Source: Pseudomonas eucalypticola
GTDB lineage: Bacteria > Pseudomonadota > Gammaproteobacteria > Pseudomonadales > Pseudomonadaceae
Direction: 5' to 3'
DNA: 64,000 nucleotides
Assembly: GCF_013374995.1 (NCBI RefSeq)
Contig: NZ_CP056030.1
Location: 4,186,501-4,250,500 of the forward strand
Below are positions 8,636 through 15,974 of this stretch, in pieces. Numbering within the stretch: the stretch's first letter is position 1; each line of letters starts with the position of its first letter. The notes under the pieces are model-generated. The model was not told the origin of the DNA. It did no database searches and saw only the letters and a program-made list of their open reading frames with translations. Made by a program: the position numbers and the translations under genes.

Positions 8636-10288
8636 TCAACCCCGCGCCAGTGCTTTGCTCATGTCGTCGGCGGCCTTGATCGCCAGCGCCGCCATGGTCA
8701 GGGTGGTATTGACGACGCTGGCCGAGGCCATGGCGCCGCCACCGGGCAGCCACAGGTTGGCATGGTCGTGGGTACGGCAATCGCCGTTGACCACCGAATC
8801 ACGCGGGTCGTTGCCCATGATGGTGCCGCCCATGATGTGGTTGTTGGCGTTCAGGCTGGTGGTGATGACCAACTCGGTGGCGCCGAACAGGCTGCCAATG
8901 TGCTCCAACTGCGCATGGGCCGCCTCGGCGCCCTTGCGCACGTAGTCGCCCACGTCGTAGTAGATATCCGGGCACGCCAGGCCATGGGGGTCCTTGCGGG
9001 TGGCGCTCAGGGTCAGGCGGTTGTTGGGGTCCGGCAACGGCTCCAGGCTGATGGAGAGGTCGACGCCGTGGGTGGAGCGACGGCGGATCTCGGCCTCCAG
9101 CGCCTTGCCCACCAGGCCCATGGCCAGGGCTTGTTCGGTGGCCTTGGCGACCTGGGTGATGTTGTTGAGGATCATCTTGTTGGCCGAGTACTTGGCGCGG
9201 AAGTCACCATCACGCGGGCCGACGATGCAGCTGCTCTGGGCCGGGCCGCGGCCAATCCACAGCGGTTCGTTGGCCAGGAACGAACAGTGGAAGCCGGAGT
9301 GGTCCATCATGTTGCGCCCCACCTGGTCGGACGAGTTGGCGATACCGTGGGGGTTGCGCTCGTTGGCCGCCAGCAACAGCAGGCGCGGGGTTTCCAGGCT
9401 GTTGCAGGCCAGGGCGAAAACCTTGCCGCTGGCCTTGTGCGACGTGCCATCAGGGCTCAGCCAGTGCACCGCGGTCACCCGGTTGCCTGCATCGGTGTCG
9501 ATCTTGTAGACCACCGCTTCGGTCAGGGCCAAGGCACCGTTGCGCTCGGCTTCCTCCACGGTGTGGATGGCGTTGTACATGGCGCCGATCGGGCAGATAG
9601 GCTGGCAGTTGTTGTTGCCACAGCAGGTCGGCCGGCCTTTCCACGGACGCGTGCTACGGCCCTGGGGAATGGGGATGTGCTTGTAGCCGTGGGCATTGAC
9701 CACTTCCGCGAAGCGCTTGTCACCGTAGCCCCACGGCACCATGTCCATGGGGTACGGCTGGCTGCGCTCGCGCGGGCTTTGCATGTCCGGGTCGCTGGGA
9801 CCGGCCACGCCCATGGCTTGCTCGGCGCGGCAATAGTAGGGTTCCAGTTCGTCGTAGCTGATCGGCCAGTCACGGCCCACGCCGTATTCGGACTGCATGC
9901 GCAGGTCCACCGGCAAGTGCCGCCAGCACGAGGCAGCCCAGTGCCAGGTGGTGCCGCCCAGGGTGCGCAGGTAACCCTGCTGGAAGCTGCTGCCGCTGGG
10001 GCCGCTGAGCCCCACGTAGTTGTTCTTCGGAAAGTACAGCGGCGCGGGTGCGTGTTCGGCTTGCGGGTACAGGCCCTGGAAGTCCGAACCGATGCGGTTG
10101 TCGAACGGCATGTTGCGCCAGTTCTCCACCGCCTGGGCGCGCTGAATGCGCAGGCCCGCTTCGAGAATCAGCACCGAGTGCCCCTCGGCCACCAACTGGT
10201 TGGCGATCAACGCCCCGGCCACGCCGGAACCCACCACGACCACGTCAGCGGTCACGTCGCCATTGGCGTCAAATACCGGCTTTCTCAT
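8636..10288 (-). CDS. Gluconate 2-dehydrogenase-type FAD flavoprotein subunit (GMC family)
   Basis: From the ATG at 10288 the product has 550 residues. The FAD-binding motif VVVGSGVAGALIANQL lies at about residues 15-30. A cluster CCGNNNCQPICPIGAMYNA near residue 215 is a cysteine-rich segment typical of the gluconate/sorbitol dehydrogenase branch. The C-terminal GMC signature includes NNHIMGGTIMG and the LPGGGAMASASVVNTTLT segment. It oxidises a sugar acid in the periplasm and transfers electrons to the cytochrome subunit. It has no export signal and is presumably exported with the small subunit. Its ATG overlaps the small-subunit stop by 4 bases. An upstream extension to 10471 was rejected because it lies inside the small-subunit gene. 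Confidence 0.9.
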   Translation of the reverse strand: MRKPVFDANGDVTADVVVVGSGVAGALIANQLVAEGHSVLILEAGLRIQRAQAVENWRNMPFDNRIGSDFQGLYPQAEHAPAPLYFPKNNYVGLSGPSGSSFQQGYLRTLGGTTWHWAASCWRHLPVDLRMQSEYGVGRDWPISYDELEPYYCRAEQAMGVAGPSDPDMQSPRERSQPYPMDMVPWGYGDKRFAEVVNAHGYKHIPIPQGRSTRPWKGRPTCCGNNNCQPICPIGAMYNAIHTVEEAERNGALALTEAVVYKIDTDAGNRVTAVHWLSPDGTSHKASGKVFALACNSLETPRLLLLAANERNPHGIANSSDQVGRNMMDHSGFHCSFLANEPLWIGRGPAQSSCIVGPRDGDFRAKYSANKMILNNITQVAKATEQALAMGLVGKALEAEIRRRSTHGVDLSISLEPLPDPNNRLTLSATRKDPHGLACPDIYYDVGDYVRKGAEAAHAQLEHIGSLFGATELVITTSLNANNHIMGGTIMGNDPRDSVVNGDCRTHDHANLWLPGGGAMASASVVNTTLTMAALAIKAADDMSKALARG

Positions 10289-10866
10289 GCTGCGCTCCTC
10301 GGGCCGTAGATCGATGCACTGGCATCGGGAATGGCGGCGGTCCACCACAGCGGGCCATTGCCGCAATAGGTGGGCACGATCAATCCATCGCTGGCGGGGC
10401 GGTACATGAGCGCATCCTTGTAAGTAATCAGCACCGCGTCCTGGCCGTGGCCGACGGTGCCCTTGAACCACGCCGCCACCAGGGCCAGGGCGGCATCTGC
10501 TTCATTGATCTGCCGCGCGGCAGCCAACAGCGCCTCGGCGCTCTCGCGGTTGGCCGGCACGGCGGCCAGCGTGCTCAGGTTGGCCAGGGACGCAGCCATG
10601 GTCGGCTGCCTGGCTACCAACGCCTGGGCGATGCGCCCGGCGATCAGCGGGTCGAGGTCGTCGTAGCCCGTCAGCACCTGGGACACCAGGAAAAAGCCGT
10701 GCGCGTCCACCTGCGGGCCGGCGGCCTGGGCCAACGGCGACCAGCCCAGGCTGCTGGCCATGGCAGCCTGGAGGGCGGCCACGGCAAAAGCGGTCAGCAC
10801 CGTGCGGCGTTTGAGCGGTGCGTGCCACGGGGAGGGTTGGGAAGCATCAGGTTCAGGGGCTTGCAT
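10285..10866 (-). CDS. Gluconate 2-dehydrogenase-type small (gamma) subunit
   Basis: From the ATG at 10866 the product has 193 residues. It contains a twin-arginine-like signal (KRRTVLTAFAVAALQAA) and matches the small subunit of membrane FAD sorbitol/gluconate dehydrogenases, with features such as DLDPLIAGRIAQAL and the C-terminal PTYCGNGPLWWTA. In this family the small subunit carries the Tat signal and helps export the folded flavoprotein. It is the first gene of the operon. A PtxS-type operator lies about 60 bases upstream, so expression is probably induced by 2-ketogluconate. An upstream ATG at 10899 is possible but less likely. Confidence 0.85.
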   Translation of the reverse strand: MQAPEPDASQPSPWHAPLKRRTVLTAFAVAALQAAMASSLGWSPLAQAAGPQVDAHGFFLVSQVLTGYDDLDPLIAGRIAQALVARQPTMAASLANLSTLAAVPANRESAEALLAAARQINEADAALALVAAWFKGTVGHGQDAVLITYKDALMYRPASDGLIVPTYCGNGPLWWTAAIPDASASIYGPRSAA

Positions 10867-10926
10867 GGGTATTCTCTCGGTCAGGCAAGGCGTGGCCACG
10901 GGGGTCCGGGCGCTGTTATTACTGGA

Positions 10927-10942
10927 CTGAAACCGGTTTCAG
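10927..10942. promoter_or_regulatory. PtxS-type operator upstream of the gluconate dehydrogenase operon
   Basis: The site is the perfect 16-base palindrome CTGAAACCGGTTTCAG. Its core TGAAACCGGTTTCA equals the operator described for PtxS, the LacI-family 2-ketogluconate-responsive repressor of glucose metabolism in Pseudomonas putida. It lies 61 bases before the first ATG of the operon. No ptxS gene is in the window. Confidence 0.8.
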
Positions 10943-10951
10943 AGGCACGCC

Positions 10952-10981
10952 AAAAAAAACCTGCTCGGGGCTCCGGGCAGG
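10952..10981 (-). terminator. Rho-independent terminator just upstream of the gluconate dehydrogenase promoter region
   Basis: On the minus strand CCTGCCCGG-AGCC-CCGAGCAGG forms a 9-base-pair stem with one wobble and is followed directly by eight T residues. It points towards the dehydrogenase operon and lies only 10 bases before the PtxS-type palindrome. It either insulates the operon from upstream transcription or acts as an attenuator. Confidence 0.7.
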
Positions 10982-11346
10982 TCTTCCATGGGTGTCGAGG
11001 GTGGCTTCCAGCCAGCGGCCGCAAACGTGTGCGGCAGAGTGTCGCGCAGGGTATACCAAAGCGCTGGCGACGCAAGATTAAATTGCTTACATCTTTGGTA
11101 AATCACTGTTTCGAAAAGGGTAATGATCCGCTGTGGGCATCGAGCGCGCCAGCCTACCGGCGCGTGCGCCAGGCCTGATGCGGCAAAGACTGGCGTCAAG
11201 CGGCGACCTTCTGCCGCTTTCTTGACCGGGTACGCAGCCTCGGCAACGGCTGCTCCCCGTGAACACTGGCCCAAACCCCATGCCCCCATCCTTGGCACTC
11301 ATCTTGCTGCACGTGACCACCACCCGACACACTCAGGAGGTGAAGG
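10982..11346. other. Intergenic region before the Ala/Thr/Ser-rich protein
   Basis: No gene is supported in this stretch. It contains an AT-rich part (11078-11130) and a spaced inverted repeat TACCAAAG (11054-11061) / CTTTGGTA (11093-11100) with a 31-base spacer, which could be paired protein-binding half-sites. A strong AGGAGGTGAAGG ribosome-binding site ends the region. Confidence 0.5.
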
Positions 11347-11976
11347 ATGTTCATCACCAACAGCACGACACAGCACATCGCTGTGAAAACCCCTGCCGCG
11401 GCGACGTTGACCGCCGCGGACAAGGACCAGTACACCACGGTCGCCACCTCGGCGACGCCGCTGACCGCGACGACGTCCAGCAGCACCGACGATTCGGCGC
11501 AGACCAGCAGCGACAGTTCGAGCTACGACGAAGCCTTTGCCAGGATGATGGTCAACCTCAAGGCTGCGACCGCCAACACCACTGACGACACCACCGAGGC
11601 CCAGGCCGCGACGGCGTCGGTAGCCTCGGCGGTGGCCGCCGCTGACAACAGCGGCGTGCAGACCACGACTGCGGCGGCATCGGACTCGCAAGCCAATGCC
11701 GCGAGCCTGGCCGTGGCCGCGTCGGATTTGACCGGCAGCACCAGCAGCACTGCCAGCTCGGCCAGCGATCAGTTCCAGCAGTACATGAGCGAGAGCGACG
11801 CCGAGAAAATGCGCCAGGAACTGACGGGTGTCAGCAAGGACGAGTATGACGCCATGACGCCTGATCAACAGGCCGCCGTGGACAAGAAAGTCGCCGACCT
11901 GACCAAGGAAAAGACCCAGGTAGCGCAGGACACCATCAACACCAAGATCGCCATGCTCAAGGCCGAGATGGCCTGA
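11347..11976 (+). CDS. Ala/Thr/Ser/Asp-rich protein of unknown function
   Basis: This 209-residue protein is preceded by the strong ribosome-binding site AGGAGGTGAAGG and followed by a perfect stem-loop, so it is very likely a real, well-expressed gene. Residues 15-145 are dominated by Ala, Thr, Ser and Asp with few large hydrophobics (for example TATTSSSTDDSAQTSSDSSS), which suggests a disordered or extended region. The last 65 residues (about 145-209; QFQQYMSESDAEKMRQEL, then KKVADLTKEKTQVAQDT) look helical and charged, with coiled-coil potential. No signal peptide, cysteine or membrane segment is seen. It is monocistronic. I do not recognise the family. Confidence 0.75.
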   Translation: MFITNSTTQHIAVKTPAAATLTAADKDQYTTVATSATPLTATTSSSTDDSAQTSSDSSSYDEAFARMMVNLKAATANTTDDTTEAQAATASVASAVAAADNSGVQTTTAAASDSQANAASLAVAASDLTGSTSSTASSASDQFQQYMSESDAEKMRQELTGVSKDEYDAMTPDQQAAVDKKVADLTKEKTQVAQDTINTKIAMLKAEMA

Positions 11977-11993
11977 TCACGGTAGCGCACTGC

Positions 11994-12020
11994 CCCCTGC
12001 CCGGTTTTACCGGGCAGGGG
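11994..12020. terminator. Strong stem-loop between convergent genes
   Basis: CCCCTGCCCGG-TTTTA-CCGGGCAGGGG is a perfect 11-base-pair stem with a five-base loop. It lies between the plus-strand unknown protein and the 3' end of the minus-strand MFS gene, so it can serve both. No long T-run follows on either strand. Confidence 0.65.
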
Positions 12021-12027
12021 TAGTCGT

Positions 12028-13365
12028 TCAGCCTCGCAGCAGGCGCTCTGCCGCCACCGGCTTGAGCCGCGGCGTCAGCAGGTGAATGACCACGATCGCC
12101 ACCAGGTAGGCACTGCCGGCCACGATGAAAATCGGCTGGTAGGACTTGAACACGTCCAGGATATAGCCGTTGTAGGTGGTCATCAGCATGCCGCCCATGG
12201 CGCCCGCCGTGCCGCCGATACCGATCACCGACGCCACCGCCTGTTTCGGGAACAGGTCGGAAGGCAAGGTCATCAGGTTGGCCGACCACGCCTGGTGCGA
12301 AGCCGCCGCCAGGCCAATGATGGCCACCACCAACCACAGGCTTGAGACGAACTGGGCGGTGACAATAGGGATCACCGCCAACGCGCAGAGCAGCATGGTG
12401 GTCTTGCGCGCCGCGTTGGCGCTCCGCCCGTTCTTCAACTGCCGGGACGAACCCCAGCCACCCAGTACCGACCCCACGTCAGCCAGCAGGTACACCGCGA
12501 TCAGCGGCGGGCCGAAGGACTTCAGGTCCAGGCCATAGGTCTTGCCCAGGAAGTCCGGCAGCCAGAACAGGTACAGCCACCAGATGGGGTCGGTGAGAAA
12601 TTTGCCGGCCGCGTAGGCCCAGGTTTCGCGAAAGGTCAGCAGCTTGAACCAGGAGAATTTCGCCGGTGTAGCGTCGACCGGCAGCGATGGGTCGGTGTCG
12701 CTCTGGATGTAGGCCAGCTCCTTGGCACTGACCTTCTCGTGCTGTTGCGGGCTGCGATACATCAGCATCCAGGCGATCAGCCACAGCGCGGTGACCACGC
12801 CAATGGAGATGAACGCCGCGCGCCAGCCCCAGGCCAACGTGATGGCCGGCACCAGCAGCGGGGTCACGATGGGGCCGAAGGCGGTGCCGGCGTTGAAGAT
12901 CCCGGTGGCCTGGGCCCGTTCCTTCTGCGGAAACCATTCCGACACGGCTTTCAGGCTGGCGGGAAAACTGCCCGATTCGCCAAAGCCCAGGGCAAAGCGC
13001 GCCAGAGCGAACTGCGTCACTCCCTGCACCAGCCCGTGGCCGATGCTGGCCAAGGTCCACAAGGTGAACGCCAGGGCATAACCGATGCGCACACCGACCT
13101 TGTCGATGATGCGCCCGAATGTCAGAAAACCAATGGCATAGGCGCACTGGAACCAGAACACGATGGTGGCGTAGTCGGTCTCCGACCATTTCAGGTCGGC
13201 GGTGAGGGTAGGCTTGAGGATGCCGATCATCTGCCGGTCGATGTAGTTGATGCCGATGGCGACGAACAACAGCGCACAGATGGTCCAGCGGTAACGGCTG
13301 GTGAGGGGGCGTGACGCGGACGGGGCGGCCTGCGACTGGGGCGCAGGCCCGATATCGATGGTCAT
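12028..13365 (-). CDS. MFS transporter, anion:cation symporter (hexuronate/sugar-acid type)
   Basis: The chosen ATG at 13365 has AGGAAG 8 bases upstream and gives 445 residues. There are about 12 hydrophobic spans with the MFS halves separated by a loop near residues 205-240. Family marks include NYIDRQMIGILKPTL in the first helix loop, the FGRIIDKVGVR segment after helix 2 and GESGSFPASLKAVSEWFP in helix 4-5, which are typical of the ExuT/GudP/DgoT anion:cation symporter group. A sugar acid is the most likely substrate, which suits the nearby gluconate dehydrogenase. The gene ends beside a stem-loop. The precise substrate is uncertain. Confidence 0.87.
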   Translation of the reverse strand: MTIDIGPAPQSQAAPSASRPLTSRYRWTICALLFVAIGINYIDRQMIGILKPTLTADLKWSETDYATIVFWFQCAYAIGFLTFGRIIDKVGVRIGYALAFTLWTLASIGHGLVQGVTQFALARFALGFGESGSFPASLKAVSEWFPQKERAQATGIFNAGTAFGPIVTPLLVPAITLAWGWRAAFISIGVVTALWLIAWMLMYRSPQQHEKVSAKELAYIQSDTDPSLPVDATPAKFSWFKLLTFRETWAYAAGKFLTDPIWWLYLFWLPDFLGKTYGLDLKSFGPPLIAVYLLADVGSVLGGWGSSRQLKNGRSANAARKTTMLLCALAVIPIVTAQFVSSLWLVVAIIGLAAASHQAWSANLMTLPSDLFPKQAVASVIGIGGTAGAMGGMLMTTYNGYILDVFKSYQPIFIVAGSAYLVAIVVIHLLTPRLKPVAAERLLRG

Positions 13366-13485
13366 GCTGCGGCTTCCTGTTTTTGTTTTTATGGGTCCAC
13401 TCGACAGCAGGGCGGTGGATTTGTATGACATCGTATGACGAGCATTGCAGGGTGTCAAATGTCCGCTCTGGGCGCCTGTGCGGCT

Positions 13486-14442
13486 TCAAATCTTCGCTGG
13501 CAAACCGGCGCCAATAGTATGACCGTGACTGCCCCAGGGGGTCAGCCGCTCGCCAAGGTACGACAACAGCGCCTGCACCTTGGGCAGGTTCTCGCGGCTT
13601 TTCAGCCATACCAGGTTCATGGGCAAGCCATCGGTGGCCAAGTGCGGCAGCACTTCCACCATCGCGCCGCTGTCCAGGTGTTTCTGCGCCAGCCAGGTAG
13701 GCAACTGGGCGATACCCAGGCCCGCGAGCACCGCCATGACCTCGCCTTCGCCATCGCCCACCGCCACGTGGGGGTGCATGATGCGTCGCTCCAGGTCCCC
13801 CGGTTGGCTGCCCTTGAAATACCAGGGGTTGACCATGCCGTCGTTCTGGCCGTAGCCCACGCATTGGTGGTGCTCCAGGTCAGGCGCCGACAGCGGCGTG
13901 CCGTGCTCGCGCAGGTACTGGGCCGAGGCACAGAAGATCAGCCGTTGGGTGCCGAAGAAACGGTGGCCCACGGCCGATGACCAGGCATCCGACCCCCCCA
14001 GGCGCACGACGATGTCGATCCCTTCGTGCACCGGGTCCACAAAGCGGTCGGAGAATGAAACGTGAGGCTGCAAGCGAGGGTGCTGGCGGACGAACTTGAG
14101 AATCAGCGGCAGCACATGCAGGCGCCCATACGACGCTGGCAGGTCGATGCGCACCTTGCCGTGGGGCTCCGTCTGTTCCAGGGCCAGCACGCCCTCCACC
14201 TCTTCCAGGTCCGACAATACGGTGGCGCAGGTGCGGTAAAAGGTCTGGCCGGCTTCGGTCAACGCCAGGCGCCGCGTGGTGCGTTGGAACAGCCGCGTGC
14301 CCAGGCGCGCCTCAAGGCGCGCGACGCTTTTGCTCACTGCCGAACCCGTGAGGTTCAGGCGCTCGGCGGCGGCGGTGAAACTGCCCAGGTCCGCCACGGT
14401 GACGAACACATCCAGGCCCTTGAGGCGTTCAGAAGAATACAT
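13486..14442 (-). CDS. LysR-family regulator of the divergent MFS gene
   Basis: The ATG at 14442 has GAGGG about 6 bases upstream and gives 318 residues; an ATG four codons further up (14454) is also possible. The helix-turn-helix lies at about residues 14-60 (AAERLNLTGSAVSKSVARLE) and the substrate-binding domain includes the segment GKVRIDLPASYGRLHVLPLI. It is divergent from the DHA1-type MFS gene at 14552 across a 109-base AT-rich gap, the standard layout for a LysR regulator and its target. The C-terminal residues GAGLPAKI overlap a sequence resembling the spacer repeats common in Pseudomonas, so the last codons may be a recent extension. Confidence 0.88.
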   Translation of the reverse strand: MYSSERLKGLDVFVTVADLGSFTAAAERLNLTGSAVSKSVARLEARLGTRLFQRTTRRLALTEAGQTFYRTCATVLSDLEEVEGVLALEQTEPHGKVRIDLPASYGRLHVLPLILKFVRQHPRLQPHVSFSDRFVDPVHEGIDIVVRLGGSDAWSSAVGHRFFGTQRLIFCASAQYLREHGTPLSAPDLEHHQCVGYGQNDGMVNPWYFKGSQPGDLERRIMHPHVAVGDGEGEVMAVLAGLGIAQLPTWLAQKHLDSGAMVEVLPHLATDGLPMNLVWLKSRENLPKVQALLSYLGERLTPWGSHGHTIGAGLPAKI

Positions 14443-14551
14443 CGGCACCCTCATTGATGAATTTGATTCAGATCAGATAGTCGTAAATGCCAAAGATGAA
14501 CATGAATTTCTCCAATAGCCTAGTCGCATCTATTATTGGAGCACCCTGTTC

Positions 14552-15745
14552 ATGTCCTCGCCCACGCTGGCCCACGCCACGCCCACCGCCCCTGCCACTG
14601 CGCACACGGGGGTACCGATCCTGATCATGATGGTGGCCGCGTTCATCATCGTGACCACCGAATTCCTCATCGTCGGCCTGCTGCCCGCCCTGGCCCGCGA
14701 CCTGAACATCTCCATCGCCCTGGCCGGCCAGGTGGTGACCTTGTTTGCCTTCACGGTGATGCTATTCGGACCGGTGCTGACCGCACGTCTGGCCCACGTG
14801 CCACGCAAGCAGCTGTTCACGGCGATCCTGCTGATATTCGCGGCCTCGAATGTGTTGGCGGCGTTGTCCACCAACATCTGGATGATGGCGGTTGCCCGCT
14901 TCATACCCGCCCTGGGGCTGCCGGTATTCTGGGGCACGGCCAGCGAAACGGCCGGGCAATTGGCCGGGCCGGGCAATGAAGGCAAGGCCGTGTCGAAGGT
15001 GTACCTGGGTATTTCCGCGGCGCTGGTGTTCGGTGTGCCGCTGGGCACCGTGGCGGCCGATAGCATCGGCTGGCGCGGCAGCTTCTGGGTATTGGCCGGC
15101 GTGTCGCTGCTGATCGCGCTGCTGATGCACTGGCGCATGCCAACCCTGCCCGCCTCGCCCAAGGCTGACCAGGCAGCGCCGCAGACTGCCATCCTGCGCC
15201 AGCCACGTTTCCTTGCGCACGTGCTGCTGTCGGTCGTGGCGTTCACGGCCATGTTTACCGCCTACACCTACCTGGCCGACCTGCTCGAACGCCTGGCCGG
15301 CATTCCCCCCAGCCAGGTGGGGTGGTGGCTGATGGGCTTCGGCGCGGTGGGCATGCTGGGCAACCAGTGGGGCGGCAGCCTGGTGGACCGGCGGCCGCTG
15401 GGGGCGATGGTGCTGTTCTTGCTGGTGATGGGCGCAGGCATGCTGGCCGTGGTGCCCCTGGCAGCGAACCACCTGGGCCTGGTGGCCGCGCTGGTGGCCT
15501 GGGGCATCGGCTACACCGCACTGTTCCCGGTGTGCCAGGTGCGGGTCATGCAGGCCGGCGGCAGCGCCCAGGCACTGGCGGCGTCGCTGAACATCTCGGC
15601 CGCCAACGCCGGGATTGGTCTGGGGGCCATCGTCGGTGGCGTGGGCATTCGTGATTATGGCGTGGGTTCGGTGGGGGTGATCGCCACCGCACTGGCAGCC
15701 GTGGCCGTGGTCATCGCCCTGTTGATGATGCGCCGCAAGGGCTGA
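14552..15745 (+). CDS. MFS efflux transporter (DHA1, AraJ-like)
   Basis: The 397-residue protein has about 12 membrane spans and a short N-terminal tail rich in Ala, Thr and Pro. Helix 1 contains the FIIVTTEFLIVGLLPALARD segment typical of the arabinose-efflux/drug:H+ antiporter-1 branch, and ARLAHVPRKQLF follows helix 2. Such carriers expel sugars, small toxic compounds or drugs from the cytoplasm. GGAG lies 10 bases before the ATG. The LysR gene transcribed away from it is the likely regulator. No substrate can be named. Confidence 0.87.
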   Translation: MSSPTLAHATPTAPATAHTGVPILIMMVAAFIIVTTEFLIVGLLPALARDLNISIALAGQVVTLFAFTVMLFGPVLTARLAHVPRKQLFTAILLIFAASNVLAALSTNIWMMAVARFIPALGLPVFWGTASETAGQLAGPGNEGKAVSKVYLGISAALVFGVPLGTVAADSIGWRGSFWVLAGVSLLIALLMHWRMPTLPASPKADQAAPQTAILRQPRFLAHVLLSVVAFTAMFTAYTYLADLLERLAGIPPSQVGWWLMGFGAVGMLGNQWGGSLVDRRPLGAMVLFLLVMGAGMLAVVPLAANHLGLVAALVAWGIGYTALFPVCQVRVMQAGGSAQALAASLNISAANAGIGLGAIVGGVGIRDYGVGSVGVIATALAAVAVVIALLMMRRKG

Positions 15746-15877
15746 CGTCGGCACGATGCTGCCCGACATCGCGACGGGCTGGCGGGTTTACAGACTTGCG
15801 ACACTCTACCCTGCCAGACCGCCGCTGGAGCCTCGCCCCCGGTGCCCCGGGGAGCAACATGGTGTTAAATAGTCGTT

Positions 15878-15899
15878 CAGGTTGTCTGTACCCAACCTG
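15878..15899. promoter_or_regulatory. Inverted repeat upstream of the amidase unit
   Basis: CAGGTTG (15878-15884) and CAACCTG (15893-15899) form a perfect inverted repeat with an 8-base spacer, 31 bases before the small upstream ORF. The geometry suits a dimeric regulator. No regulator gene is adjacent. Confidence 0.35.
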
Positions 15900-15929
15900 T
15901 GGCCCACGCCCCAGCGACGAGAATTGTCT

Positions 15930-15974
15930 ATGAACACCCACATCCCCGCCTTCCTGCCAGTGGTGCCCGCATGA
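15930..15974 (+). CDS. Possible 14-residue leader peptide coupled to the amidase
   Basis: The ORF reads MNTHIPAFLPVVPA and its TGA stop overlaps the amidase ATG as ATGA. A GAGAA element lies about 7 bases before its ATG, while the amidase ATG itself has only a weak AGTGGTG upstream. This arrangement suggests translational coupling, with ribosomes finishing the small ORF restarting on the amidase. It could also be chance, because the ORF is short. Confidence 0.4.
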   Translation: MNTHIPAFLPVVPA

